Shown here piece after piece: positions 17,727-26,588 of a stretch of DNA of 64,000 nt. The translations under genes were made by a program, and so were the position numbers. Source of the DNA: Planctomycetota bacterium (GTDB taxonomy: Bacteria > Planctomycetota > Planctomycetia > Pirellulales > UBA1268); assembly GCA_003669585.1 (NCBI GenBank), contig QWOQ01000005.1, positions 124,001 to 188,000 on the forward strand, read 5' to 3'. Under the pieces are notes generated by a model. That model saw only the letters and a list, made by a program, of their open reading frames with translations. It ran no database searches and was not told where the DNA came from. How positions within the stretch are numbered: position 1 is the stretch's first letter; the number at the start of each line of letters is the position of its first letter.

Positions 17727-18653
17727 TTACGTCTCTCGCACGGTGTAGCCGAGAGATCGAAGACTCGCGGCGAGAGTTGCTCGATGCGATGCCTCGAGTG
17801 GAAGAATCGGCGGGCAGGGGTCACCCACAGGCGGCCCGATCATGTTGAGAGCTGCCTTCATCACGCCCAACCAGTGCGCACCGTCACCTTTGGAGTGATA
17901 GGCACTAAATTGAAGCCGCATCAGTGGCCCGAGTTGCTTCCAGAGAGTGCGAGCTTCGTGTAAATCACCGCGCACACGAACCGCTTCGTAGAATCGCTTT
18001 GCAACAGCAGGCACCATGCTAGGAATCCCGGAAATCCATCCGTGTGCGCCGTGGCAAAGTCCTTCGAAGGCGACCGTGTCGATGCCCGCGTAGACGAAAA
18101 GACGACCGTCTGTGGCTTGAAGCAGTTCGCAGATGCGATCGGGTTCTGGGTTTGACATCTTCACGCCGCCGATTGCTCCCTCAGAAAAAAGTGCAACAAG
18201 ATGCTCGGTCTTCAGATCGATCCCCGTGAGTGGAATATTGTGGTAGAGAATGATCGGAATCGAAACCGCCTCGGCCACGCGGCGATAGTGATCCATCACC
18301 TGACTTGGCGTGGGGGCCATATAGTAGGGAGGCACGATCAAAAGCGCATCCGCGCCAGCCTTTTCGGCATGCCGTGACAGCTCAACGGTGAGCTTTGTGG
18401 AGATATGATGCGTTCCGGCTACCATCGGGACCCGGCCTGCATTTGCCTCCAGAGCAGCCTCGAGCACACGCTTTCGATCATCGACTTCAAGTGAAGAAAA
18501 CTCTCCGGAACTTCCGAGCGGCGAAAGTGCGTCGGCCCCTTCGCGAATCAGCCAATCAATGTGTGCGGGCAACTGTTGAAATGCAACGCTTCCGTCAGAA
18601 TGAAAGGGAGTAATGCTTGAAGCGCACACGCCGCGAAAAAGTGGTTTGGTCAT
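17727..18653 (-). CDS. Dihydrodipicolinate synthase/N-acetylneuraminate lyase-family aldolase
   Basis: A 308-residue class I (Schiff base) aldolase of the DapA/NanA superfamily. The substrate carboxylate loop reads LGSSGEFSSL (normally GTTGE), the Tyr that shuttles protons is in ILYHNIP, and the Schiff-base lysine is in GGVKMSNPE. Members cleave or form 2-oxo-3-deoxy acids, or dehydrate/decarboxylate sugar acids. Its place in a cluster with hydroxyacid dehydrogenases, an SMP-30 lactonase and a second, class II aldolase argues for a sugar-acid-like degradation step rather than lysine synthesis. The start at 18653 has AGGAG eight bases upstream; the frame to 18740 would overlap the neighbouring dehydrogenase gene. 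Confidence 0.92.
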   Translation of the reverse strand: MTKPLFRGVCASSITPFHSDGSVAFQQLPAHIDWLIREGADALSPLGSSGEFSSLEVDDRKRVLEAALEANAGRVPMVAGTHHISTKLTVELSRHAEKAGADALLIVPPYYMAPTPSQVMDHYRRVAEAVSIPIILYHNIPLTGIDLKTEHLVALFSEGAIGGVKMSNPEPDRICELLQATDGRLFVYAGIDTVAFEGLCHGAHGWISGIPSMVPAVAKRFYEAVRVRGDLHEARTLWKQLGPLMRLQFSAYHSKGDGAHWLGVMKAALNMIGPPVGDPCPPILPLEASHRATLAASLRSLGYTVRET

Positions 18654-18717
18654 GCAAGGACTCCTGAAAATATCTCTCACTCGTGCGTCAATTCGTCGTC
18701 TGAAAACAGCCTTGTGT

Positions 18718-19689
18718 TCAGGTGCTCTTTCCGACCCCATTTACAATATTCGGGAGCGGTTCTCCTCGCAGGGCCATCGCCGCAATCGTCGCTGCTGTTT
18801 CCCGTAATGTGCGAACTGCTCGCACACTGCACGAAGCAATGTGTGAGGCGAAAATGACGTTTTCCATCTGCAACATTGGATGGTCAGACGGAATTGGTTC
18901 TGGTGTGAAAACGTCGAGAGCCGCCGCCGAAAGATGTTTTTTGAGTAGAGCTTCGCACAAGGCATCGGAATCGATCAGGTCTCCGCGAGCAACATTGATC
19001 AGGATCGCACCTTGCTTCATAGCAGAGAGTGAATCACGATTGATCATTCCACGAGTCTGGGGCATTGAAGGACAGTGCAACGAAATCAAATCTGATTCAG
19101 CAAACAATTGATCCATACGAACGCTGTGGCAACCTGATTTCTCGACGGCCGCATCGGTGACAGCAGGATCGTGTACGAGTACGCGACAGTGAAACGGTTG
19201 CAGCCGAGCCGCCACTTCGCGACCAATCCTTCCGAAACCAACAAGGCCGACCGTCAGATCGCGAAGAGTTCGCATCTGCTCGAGCGGCGTGGCCAATCCC
19301 CAACGTCCTTCGCGAACCGCATGGCAGTTGCTCAAGACCTGCCGAGTGGTTGCGAGCATGAAAGCGAGAGTCTGGTCGGCGACTTCATCAATGCAATAAT
19401 CGGGAACATTGCAGACGGGAATCCCTCTTGCTTTTGCCGCGAGAAGGTCGACGTTGTCTACGCCGATGCCGTATCGCACGATCACCCGCGCTCGCTGCAT
19501 GCTCTGGATTACGTCAGCGGTAAGTGGTGCAAACTGCGTAATCACCGCATCGGCGTCGGCAAGGAGCTCTGACAACTGTTGTGCGGAATGTTTTTCTTTC
19601 CACGCGGCAATCTGGTGTCCCTGGGGGCACAGAATGCCTTCCTCAACGTCGAGGTTTGGGAATGAGTAATCGGTGATTGCAACTTTCAT
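18718..19689 (-). CDS. D-2-hydroxyacid dehydrogenase (C-terminal-binding-protein-like)
   Basis: A 323-residue D-2-hydroxyacid dehydrogenase, first gene of the minus-strand cluster. It contains VRYGIGVDNVDLLAA and CIDEVADQTLAF, typical of the C-terminal-binding-protein-like subgroup, the NAD motif GFGRIG, and the catalytic Arg (INVARGDLID), Glu (TPEP) and His (FASHIAS). It is divergent from the FadR-type regulator gene (165 bases between start codons), with an operator-like palindrome in between, so it probably starts the regulated transcript. This is the third member of the family in the window; the three differ clearly in sequence and are not recent copies. Confidence 0.92.
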   Translation of the reverse strand: MKVAITDYSFPNLDVEEGILCPQGHQIAAWKEKHSAQQLSELLADADAVITQFAPLTADVIQSMQRARVIVRYGIGVDNVDLLAAKARGIPVCNVPDYCIDEVADQTLAFMLATTRQVLSNCHAVREGRWGLATPLEQMRTLRDLTVGLVGFGRIGREVAARLQPFHCRVLVHDPAVTDAAVEKSGCHSVRMDQLFAESDLISLHCPSMPQTRGMINRDSLSAMKQGAILINVARGDLIDSDALCEALLKKHLSAAALDVFTPEPIPSDHPMLQMENVIFASHIASCSVRAVRTLRETAATIAAMALRGEPLPNIVNGVGKST

Positions 19690-19729
19690 GTCAGATCACT
19701 GCTTTCTTTCCCCGTGTAAAAGGTCTTGA

Positions 19730-19751
19730 TGCGTCCTAAAAACTGGACGTA
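19730..19751. promoter_or_regulatory. Inverted repeat in the divergent promoter region
   Basis: The arms TGCGTCC and GGACGTA are separated by eight bases; six of seven positions pair. It lies 40-62 bases upstream of the dehydrogenase start codon at 19689 and next to the palindrome at 19756-19772. It could be a second operator for the divergent regulator or a transcript hairpin. Function is inferred only from symmetry and place. Confidence 0.35.
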
Positions 19752-19755
19752 ATAA

Positions 19756-19772
19756 AGATTGTCTGATAATCT
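19756..19772. promoter_or_regulatory. Candidate operator of the FadR/GntR-type regulator (17-bp near-palindrome)
   Basis: AGATTGTCTGATAATCT pairs at seven of eight positions around the central T, with a single mismatch. Such odd-length, T/A-ended palindromes with a GTC-N-GA-like core resemble binding sites of FCD-type GntR regulators. It lies 83 bases upstream of the regulator start (19855) and 66 bases upstream of the divergent dehydrogenase start (19689), so one site could control both directions. Confidence 0.55.
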
Positions 19773-19854
19773 AATGAACGCACGAGCACTTGGCAACTCA
19801 CTCCATGTGAGAAACTTTTGTGAGAGGATTTGGTTGGTACGGAAGGTCTATTCA

Positions 19855-20574
19855 ATGCCTCTTGTAAAACAGATGAACGTGATTGGCCGTCCAAAGCTGC
19901 GCACGATTGTGGCCGATCGGCTAAAGACATTTATTGTCAAACACAATCTTCAATCGGGCGATCGTTTGCCGACAGAAACAGAGCTTGCAAAAAAGTTCGG
20001 GGTGAGTCGGCTGAGTTTGCGTGAAGCCACCAAGTCGTTTGAGTTTCTGGGGATTCTTGAATCGAAGCCGGGCCGCGGTCTGACCGTTGGCAGTGTGAAT
20101 ATGGAACGAGTCACCGAGTATCTCGGATTTCATCCGGCGTTGCACGGCATCTCACTGAGCGAATTAATTGACACTCGAGTGTTGATCGAAACGGGTGTTC
20201 TTGCACATGTTTCGCAGCGCATGAAACAGAATGATGTGCTCTACGATAAACTCAGCACAATCAATGAGAGTCTTCGTCAGGCCAGGAGTCTGGCCCGATG
20301 GATCGAACTCGATAGTGCGTTTCATCGTGAACTGATCTGTGCCAGCGGCCTTTCGCCCCTGATGGCGTTTACGGACGTGCTTGCTGTGTTTTTCAAGCGA
20401 TTTCGAGAAAGCATTCAAAAAGCAGAGTGGTCGCAGGGAATTCAAAGTCATCAGCAGATCATCGAGTTCTTGAAGGCTGGCCGCGTGGTTGATGCGAAAA
20501 AGGAACTGCGATTTCATATCGAGAGTCATTCACAGCGAGTGAAAACGCCTACTCAGTATCGTGATCGCAAATAG
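19855..20574 (+). CDS. FadR/GntR-family (FCD domain) transcriptional regulator
   Basis: A 239-residue regulator. Residues about 10-75 form the GntR winged helix-turn-helix (LQSGDRLPTETELAKKFGVS, then LREATKSFEFLGILESKPGRGLTV), and residues about 95-230 the FCD ligand-binding domain with the conserved D..FH motif (ELDSAFHRELICASG) and the downstream SHQQIIEFLKAG helix whose His residues usually bind a metal. Such regulators usually bind small carboxylic acids. The start at ATG 19855 has GGAAGG upstream; the frame extends to 19759 only through the operator-like sequence. Divergent position from the catabolic cluster suggests it represses that cluster and perhaps itself, with a pathway acid as the inducer. 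It ends 20 bases before the PSCyt1-type gene, so it may be co-transcribed with it. Confidence 0.92.
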   Translation: MPLVKQMNVIGRPKLRTIVADRLKTFIVKHNLQSGDRLPTETELAKKFGVSRLSLREATKSFEFLGILESKPGRGLTVGSVNMERVTEYLGFHPALHGISLSELIDTRVLIETGVLAHVSQRMKQNDVLYDKLSTINESLRQARSLARWIELDSAFHRELICASGLSPLMAFTDVLAVFFKRFRESIQKAEWSQGIQSHQQIIEFLKAGRVVDAKKELRFHIESHSQRVKTPTQYRDRK

Positions 20575-20594
20575 ACTTGTGGGGGAGACTGACC

Positions 20595-23500
20595 GTGATA
20601 CAGAAAAAAAAGCTTCCTCTTCGCTGCCGAGTCTTTGGCGAGTCGAGTGCAACAACGACACTCTGTGCATGTCTGGTATGGGGCATGGCAAGTGTGTTGG
20701 CGGTGTTAGCAATAAGCCAACCCTCAGCACACGCTGGTGAAGGGGAAGATTTTTTCGAATCGCACATTCGTCCGGTACTTGCTGGAACCTGTTTTCGCTG
20801 TCACGGCACTGAAAAAACTGGAGGTGGTCTGCGCGTTGATTCGCTGGAATCGATTCTCAAGGGGGGAGATTCGGGGCCTGCGATCGTGATTGGAAAACCG
20901 TTGGAAAGCCTGCTGTTAAAGGCTGTTCGACGACAGTCCGACGTTTCCGCGATGCCTCCAGAAATCGACAAGGCGCTGCGAGTCGATCAGGTGAATGCGT
21001 TTTCCAAATGGATTGAGGAGGGAGCGGTCTGGCCCGCATCGACCGTTGCGTTTGAAACGACCAAACATTGGGCGTTTCAAGTCATTAGCGATCCGGAGCT
21101 TCCTGAGGTGAGAGATGCCACATGGGGAAAAAAGAGTATCGATGCGTTTATCCAGGACAGGCGAGAAAAATTAGGTGTTCGGCCTTTTCCTGCAGCCGAT
21201 CCGCTCACGCTGATTCGTCGCGCAACATTTGATCTCACTGGCTTTCCTTGCACACCCAATGAAATTCAGGCGTTTCAAAATGATAAATCTCCGCGTGCAT
21301 TCGAAACGGTGATCGATCGTTTGCTCGCTTCGAATGCGTATGGTGAGCGATGGGGAAGGCACTGGCTCGATGTGGTGCGTTATGCCGATACGGCCGGGGA
21401 GACTGCGGACTATCCGATACCACTGGCGTGGCGGTATAGAAACTATGTCATCGACGCATTCAACGCCGACAAACCGTACGACGAGTTTCTCCGAGAACAG
21501 ATTGCCGGTGACATTCTGGCCGATCGAGGCCCTCGTGAAAAATATGCCGAACGGGTCATTGCGACAGGGTATCTCGCGATTTCACGCCGATTCGGTTTCG
21601 ACTCAGAGAATTATCATCACCTCACGATTCAGGACACAATCGATACGTTGGGTCAATCAGTTCTGGGTTTAAGCATCGGCTGTGCAAGGTGTCATGATCA
21701 CAAATTCGATGCGATCACGATGTCCGATTATTATGGTTTGTACGGCATTTTTGACAGCAGCCGGTATGCATTTCCAGGCTCAGAGCAAAAACAAAAACTG
21801 CGAGCGATGCTCCCACTCGTGCCGCAGTCAGAATCGCTTTCACTGTGGCGGGCATTCGATGTAAAAGTTGCCATGCTTGCCAGTGCTCTTGAAACACAGA
21901 AGCAACCTGTTCCAGCCGCATTGCTGCGTTCGCTCCATGACTGCGACGGCGATTTCGAGATGCAAGCGGTAGCGGCAGGCGGCAGCAATGGAGTGCTTGT
22001 TCCACCATGGCTTTCCCGAGGAACAATTGCAGTCACGAACGCGGCACAAAGTCCGTTTAAAAATTTCTATTCACGAGGAAAAGTTGGTGTACACATTCCC
22101 GCCGGCACAGGTGAATACACAATAGCGCAGGCGATTTATCCACGCCGAAGTGATGCAAACTGCGAGAAAGTCTTTGGGAATTTTGATTTTCGCGTTGCTG
22201 CCCCGAATGCAGAGGAAAAAGGAATTCATCGCGTGTGGATTGGAGGCATGCCGTCGATGCCCGCATTTGAGCTGCTCATTTCGTCAGAGTCTCTCTCTCT
22301 GCGAACGGGTGAAAGAGTTGAGAATCTAGGAACGCTCGCGCCAAACCAGTGGCATACCATCACGTTTCAGATCGACCTCAAACGCCGGACTGTTTCTTGC
22401 ACATTCGGAGTGCCTGGAAATACTACAGATTTTCCCGAGAGACCACTTTCGCCAGACTACAACGGTGTGATTGAATTTGTTGCGATCGGCTCACCGGCTC
22501 AGACAGATACAAAAACCCCATCGCTTGAATGTGACAATTTTGGTCTGCAGGAGTCAGCGATTGGCAAGGTGACCACAGAATTGCCACAGTCGTCTGCTTT
22601 GTTGCCGGAGTTTCATTCCGAGTCGCTGCTCAAGGAACTTGCAACGATCACGGGCATCGATGGCGATTTTGAATTTCAGGTATCAGGAAAGGCTCCCGCT
22701 GCACCGTGGAATCCTGGTCCCAACAGTGTTGTAAAGCTTGCAACAACTTCGCAGAGTCCTTTTTCGAACCTCTTTCCGACAGGTGAGCTTGGCATTCACA
22801 TGCCCAATCGAAGCGAGTACGACGGTTTTGGACTGGCGATACAGGATGGAAAGCCTGACGAACATGGCCGTCTGTTCATCACTTTTGACTTCCGCTGTGA
22901 GAATATCACAGCTGGCGGCAGTGGTTCGTGGCGATATTACATCGGTCATGGTCCGGGAAACTCTGCCGCCATCGAACTGTTTCTAAATGGTAATGAGTTT
23001 TTTCGTCGCAGTGCCGACACAAAAGAAAAAGTCTGTCCATTGATTGTTGGTGAGTGGTATCAGGTCTCTCTTACGTTTGATACCAAAGCAAAAACCTACA
23101 CAGGTAGGCTTTCCTCCCAAACGTCATCGGTCGAATACAGCGGTCAGGCGGCGACTGGCTGGGATGGAACAATTGACTACACATTTATCGATAGCTACGG
23201 CCACATTCCGGGAGTGCGGCCTTCGCTCGACGCAGACAACTTCTCCATCTCATCCTCTGCGCGGCCGCTGCTCGATCTCACTGCGATTGAGGCGTTGCAA
23301 GCAGCCCGAATATCGTATCGTGAAAAGGCATCTGAAATGCGAAGGCAGATTGCTGCACGGGTAGAAAGCAATAAAAGTCGAACGCAGGAACTTAGCGCAC
23401 TGCTGACCGATGGCCCCTTCGAAATGACGTATGGCATGGCTGAAGGCACGCCCCACAATGTTCGGATGCAGATGCGAGGTGAGCCGGATCAGCCCGGCAT

Positions 23501-24461
23501 CGAAGTGCCACGAGGATTTATTCAGGCTCTTGGTGAGAGTCGGGTGATTGATGAGAGTTCTGGAAGCGGTCGGCTCGAACTTGCGCAGTGGCTTTCGGGA
23601 TCAAAGAACCCACTCACGGCACGAGTTATGGTCAACCGAATTTGGCAATATCACTTTGGACGAGGGCTCGTTCAAACGCCGAATGACTTTGGTGTCCGCG
23701 GAAAACCACCAACGCATCCCGAGCTTCTGGATCACCTTGCAAACAAATTTATTCACAGTGGATGGAGCGTCAAAGCGATGCATCGTGAAATTATGTTGAG
23801 TGCGACGTACCAGCAGGCATCGAGAAGCGATGTGAGCGATGCGTTGTTGTCTGATCAATCAGCACACGATGCCACGGATGCCTACATCGGTTTCTCACGA
23901 CGGCGATTGGATGCGGAAGAAATTCGCGACGCCATTCTCTTTGTCAGCGAACAACTCGATACGGAGCCTGCGAGAGAGCATCCTTTTCCAACGCCGATCA
24001 ACTGGGGATTTACTCAGCATGGCCCGTTTAATGCCGTCTACGACCATAACAAACGCAGCATCTACCTCATGACTCAGAGGCTTAAACGCCATCCATTTCT
24101 CGCCCTTTTTGACGGTGCTGATCCCAACGCAACCACCGCTGATCGCCTCAACACAACCGTGCCGACACAGGCTCTCTTTTTTTTAAACGATCCGTTTGTT
24201 CATGAAAAAGCTGAAAAATGGGCCGCTCGTCTTGTGAGTCAATCATCCAAGGAAGGTGACTGGGTCGATCTGGTATGGCTTCACGCCATGGGGCACACTC
24301 CAAACGATGTCGAGCGGTCTGAGGCGACAGAATTTCTTGCTCTTTCTCGCGCCGAACTCGCTGGAACAAAACGAATACCGGCCGATCAATGTTCACTCGA
24401 TTCATTGGCGGCCTACATTCGAACGCTTTTTGGAAGCAATGAATTTCTTCACGTAGACTGA
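20595..24461 (+). CDS. PSCyt1-DUF1549-DUF1553 cytochrome-like exported protein with two inserted beta-domains
   Basis: A 1288-residue exported protein. After a signal segment (about 22-47) comes a planctomycete cytochrome C domain with CFRCH at 66-70, then DUF1549 (about 160-380, with a second haem-type motif CARCH at 363-367), and the C-terminal DUF1553 (about 991-1288, starting at SGRLELAQWL). Unusually, some 500 residues lie between DUF1549 and DUF1553 and hold two copies of a concanavalin/LamG-like domain: both begin with a DGDFE motif (about 451 and 688) and share SPF-NF/NLF, GVHIP/GIHMP and a final LECDNFGL/LDADNFSI. The GTG start at 20595 has GGGGGAGA upstream; a TTG start at 20577 is less likely. 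It is followed by a DUF1501 gene, the usual partner. The reaction of such pairs is unknown. Confidence 0.9.
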   Translation: MIQKKKLPLRCRVFGESSATTTLCACLVWGMASVLAVLAISQPSAHAGEGEDFFESHIRPVLAGTCFRCHGTEKTGGGLRVDSLESILKGGDSGPAIVIGKPLESLLLKAVRRQSDVSAMPPEIDKALRVDQVNAFSKWIEEGAVWPASTVAFETTKHWAFQVISDPELPEVRDATWGKKSIDAFIQDRREKLGVRPFPAADPLTLIRRATFDLTGFPCTPNEIQAFQNDKSPRAFETVIDRLLASNAYGERWGRHWLDVVRYADTAGETADYPIPLAWRYRNYVIDAFNADKPYDEFLREQIAGDILADRGPREKYAERVIATGYLAISRRFGFDSENYHHLTIQDTIDTLGQSVLGLSIGCARCHDHKFDAITMSDYYGLYGIFDSSRYAFPGSEQKQKLRAMLPLVPQSESLSLWRAFDVKVAMLASALETQKQPVPAALLRSLHDCDGDFEMQAVAAGGSNGVLVPPWLSRGTIAVTNAAQSPFKNFYSRGKVGVHIPAGTGEYTIAQAIYPRRSDANCEKVFGNFDFRVAAPNAEEKGIHRVWIGGMPSMPAFELLISSESLSLRTGERVENLGTLAPNQWHTITFQIDLKRRTVSCTFGVPGNTTDFPERPLSPDYNGVIEFVAIGSPAQTDTKTPSLECDNFGLQESAIGKVTTELPQSSALLPEFHSESLLKELATITGIDGDFEFQVSGKAPAAPWNPGPNSVVKLATTSQSPFSNLFPTGELGIHMPNRSEYDGFGLAIQDGKPDEHGRLFITFDFRCENITAGGSGSWRYYIGHGPGNSAAIELFLNGNEFFRRSADTKEKVCPLIVGEWYQVSLTFDTKAKTYTGRLSSQTSSVEYSGQAATGWDGTIDYTFIDSYGHIPGVRPSLDADNFSISSSARPLLDLTAIEALQAARISYREKASEMRRQIAARVESNKSRTQELSALLTDGPFEMTYGMAEGTPHNVRMQMRGEPDQPGIEVPRGFIQALGESRVIDESSGSGRLELAQWLSGSKNPLTARVMVNRIWQYHFGRGLVQTPNDFGVRGKPPTHPELLDHLANKFIHSGWSVKAMHREIMLSATYQQASRSDVSDALLSDQSAHDATDAYIGFSRRRLDAEEIRDAILFVSEQLDTEPAREHPFPTPINWGFTQHGPFNAVYDHNKRSIYLMTQRLKRHPFLALFDGADPNATTADRLNTTVPTQALFFLNDPFVHEKAEKWAARLVSQSSKEGDWVDLVWLHAMGHTPNDVERSEATEFLALSRAELAGTKRIPADQCSLDSLAAYIRTLFGSNEFLHVD

Positions 24462-24468
24462 GGGTCTT

Positions 24469-25884
24469 ATGCGTTACAAATCTCAGTTTGATCAATCGCG
24501 TCGAGGCGTTTTGCGTTCGATGGTCGCTGGCTCGCTCCTCATGCCGGGGATTGTGTCGCACCTACTCTCACAGGATGCCAACGCAGAAAATGCGGACAAT
24601 CCACTGGCTGTTCGTCCGACGCATTTTCCACCGAAGGCAAAGCGAGTTATTTTTCTCTACATGAGTGGCGGAGTTTCTCACGTCGATTCATGGGATCCCA
24701 AGCCAAAGCTCTTTGCCGACGCCGGAAAGACAGTCCCTATTCGAGAGTTTCAAGGCCGCAAGGGGGACTACAGCATGTTTCTCAAGCGACCGCAGTGGGA
24801 ATTTTCTGCGCACGGGAAATGCGGCACTCATGTCAGTTCACTTTTTCCACATATGGCAAAGTGTGTTGACGATCTATGCGTTGTTCGATCAATGAAGTCG
24901 GACCACACCAACCACTACGAAGCAACGTTGGGAATTCATACCGGATCATTTACGTTTGCCAGGCCAAGTATCGGTTCGTGGGTGAGTTACGGTCTTGGTA
25001 CGGAAAATCAAAATCTTCCATCGTTTGTTGTGATTGCACCGCAATCTCCTTACGCGGGCGGACAGGTCTGGGGGAGTGATTTTCTGCCTGGTGCACATCA
25101 GGGAACGCTGATGGTTCCCGGTGCTCAGCCAGTTTCAAATATTACGCGCCGCGCTGTCAGCGATCGGCTGCAACAATTAGAGCTTGGAACATTATCCAGA
25201 ATGAATCAGCGGCATCTTGATTCTCGACGAGGTGATCCGCTGCTCACTGCGAGAATCAAATCTTTTGAGACAGCATTCGGTATGCAGGCGGAAATGCCCG
25301 AAGTGTTCGATCTCTCAAAGGAGACCGACGCAACGCTGAGTCTCTACGGATTAGAACGAGGAAGTACAAAGGGATTTGCATGGCAGTGCCTTATTGCTCG
25401 CCGGCTTGCCGAGCACGGAGTTCGTTTTGTCGAGCTGATTGATGTTGGATCATCGTCGAATTGGGATGCCCATGGCGACATGCTCACACACGCCCCGCTG
25501 GCGAAAAATGTAGATCAACCAATAGCCGGCCTGCTGTGCGACTTAAAGCAGCGGGGCATGCTGGATGATACGCTCGTTGTCTGGACCACTGAATTTGGTC
25601 GGACTCCCTTTAATGCTGCCGCCGGTGCCGCAGGACGCGAGCACCATCACTGGGTTTTTTCATCGTGGCTGGCAGGTGCAGGAGTAAAGCCTGGAATCAC
25701 CTACGGCGAATCGGACGAGTACGGAATCGATGTAGCTCAGGATCCGGTTCACGTTCATGATTTTCATGCGACGATTCTGCATCTGCTTGGTCTGGATCAC
25801 ACAAAACTGACATATCGTCACACTGGCCGTGACTATCGACTGACCGACGTGCACGGTCGCGTGGTACACGAAATTCTGGCCTGA
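24469..25884 (+). CDS. DUF1501-family Tat-exported protein
   Basis: A 471-residue DUF1501 (PF07394-type) protein, distantly related to the alkaline phosphatase/sulfatase fold. The N-terminus has a Tat-like signal, SRRGVLRSMVAGSLLMPG. Typical family blocks are FLYMSGGVSHVDSWDPK, SDHTNHYEA, the SNWDAHGD segment and WTTEFGRTPF followed by GREHHHWVFS, whose Asp and His residues resemble metal ligands of that fold. It starts seven bases after the PSCyt1/DUF1549/DUF1553 stop codon, the standard planctomycete two-gene unit. The biochemical function of this pair has not been shown to my knowledge; a role in breakdown of complex extracellular substrates has been suggested from gene context. Confidence 0.93.
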   Translation: MRYKSQFDQSRRGVLRSMVAGSLLMPGIVSHLLSQDANAENADNPLAVRPTHFPPKAKRVIFLYMSGGVSHVDSWDPKPKLFADAGKTVPIREFQGRKGDYSMFLKRPQWEFSAHGKCGTHVSSLFPHMAKCVDDLCVVRSMKSDHTNHYEATLGIHTGSFTFARPSIGSWVSYGLGTENQNLPSFVVIAPQSPYAGGQVWGSDFLPGAHQGTLMVPGAQPVSNITRRAVSDRLQQLELGTLSRMNQRHLDSRRGDPLLTARIKSFETAFGMQAEMPEVFDLSKETDATLSLYGLERGSTKGFAWQCLIARRLAEHGVRFVELIDVGSSSNWDAHGDMLTHAPLAKNVDQPIAGLLCDLKQRGMLDDTLVVWTTEFGRTPFNAAAGAAGREHHHWVFSSWLAGAGVKPGITYGESDEYGIDVAQDPVHVHDFHATILHLLGLDHTKLTYRHTGRDYRLTDVHGRVVHEILA

Positions 25885-25964
25885 CGCTATTTCTTCATTA
25901 CGCATTTGACGCTAAAAAATAGAACGTCGACGAATGTAAAAGTGTTCTTGTTTTTACAAAGCAA

Positions 25965-26321
25965 GTGTTTGTCCTTGCAAACGCGTTGAACTCTTTACGG
26001 AAAGTTTCTTGGTGCCGCACCAAGCCTTGGGTCACAGTGAATACAAAAGAAGATCGGACATTCGCGAGCCACTACGCGTATTCGATCGTTCAGGCAGACG
26101 GTTTGTTCGATTTGGAACGCAAGGCGAATGAAGGTGATGCCGGCGATCTATTTTCGCAAGGGAAGAGCTTGTCCGATTCCGAACCTGATCAGCATCCAAA
26201 TTCTCGCTGGTGGGATGGCAGCAAATCAGAACTCCACATCAGCAACATTCGCTTTCTTTCAGATCATAAGATATCTTTTTCGACGAAGCGGAGCGATCCA
26301 TCGACTGAGAAAAACAAATAA
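25965..26321 (+). pseudogene. C-terminal remnant resembling M6-type (immune inhibitor A-like) secreted peptidases
   Basis: The frame encodes a stretch typical of the region after the catalytic domain in M6-type metallopeptidases: SIVQADGLFDLERKANEGD, then GDLF, HPNSRWWDGS and HISNIRFLSDHKISFS. No zinc-binding HExxH region or signal peptide precedes it, and the frame opens only at a GTG in non-homologous sequence, so I read it as the surviving tail of a gene whose front was lost. Whether anything is expressed is unknown. The rest of the 704-base gap 25885-26588 shows no other feature apart from a short 5-bp hairpin near 26467 (GGCGAAAGTTCGCC) without a T-run. Confidence 0.45.
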
Positions 26322-26588
26322 GCCACGAGAAAATTTTGCGACGATGAGCGTGGTTGAAGGGTGCGTTTTGCGGCTGAAATCGTGATGAGAGTGTGGCCGT
26401 CGCGAGGCTTTGTTCAAGCTGTAAAGCCGGCGCGAAAGCCTGGAGTGTTTTTGAAAACATTTCAACGGCGAAAGTTCGCCAGCAGTCCCATCGACACGAG
26501 AAAGTTGTCGCGGGCAATTGATTTGCTATTCTAAAGAGCGAGGTGTCTCGTTTACAACAATCCACGTTTGCAAAAAGTAAAGTAAGCC

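Noticed and set aside
26464-26480. Rho-independent terminator after the peptidase remnant.
   Set aside because: The GGCGAAAGTTCGCC hairpin has a very short stem and no following T-run.
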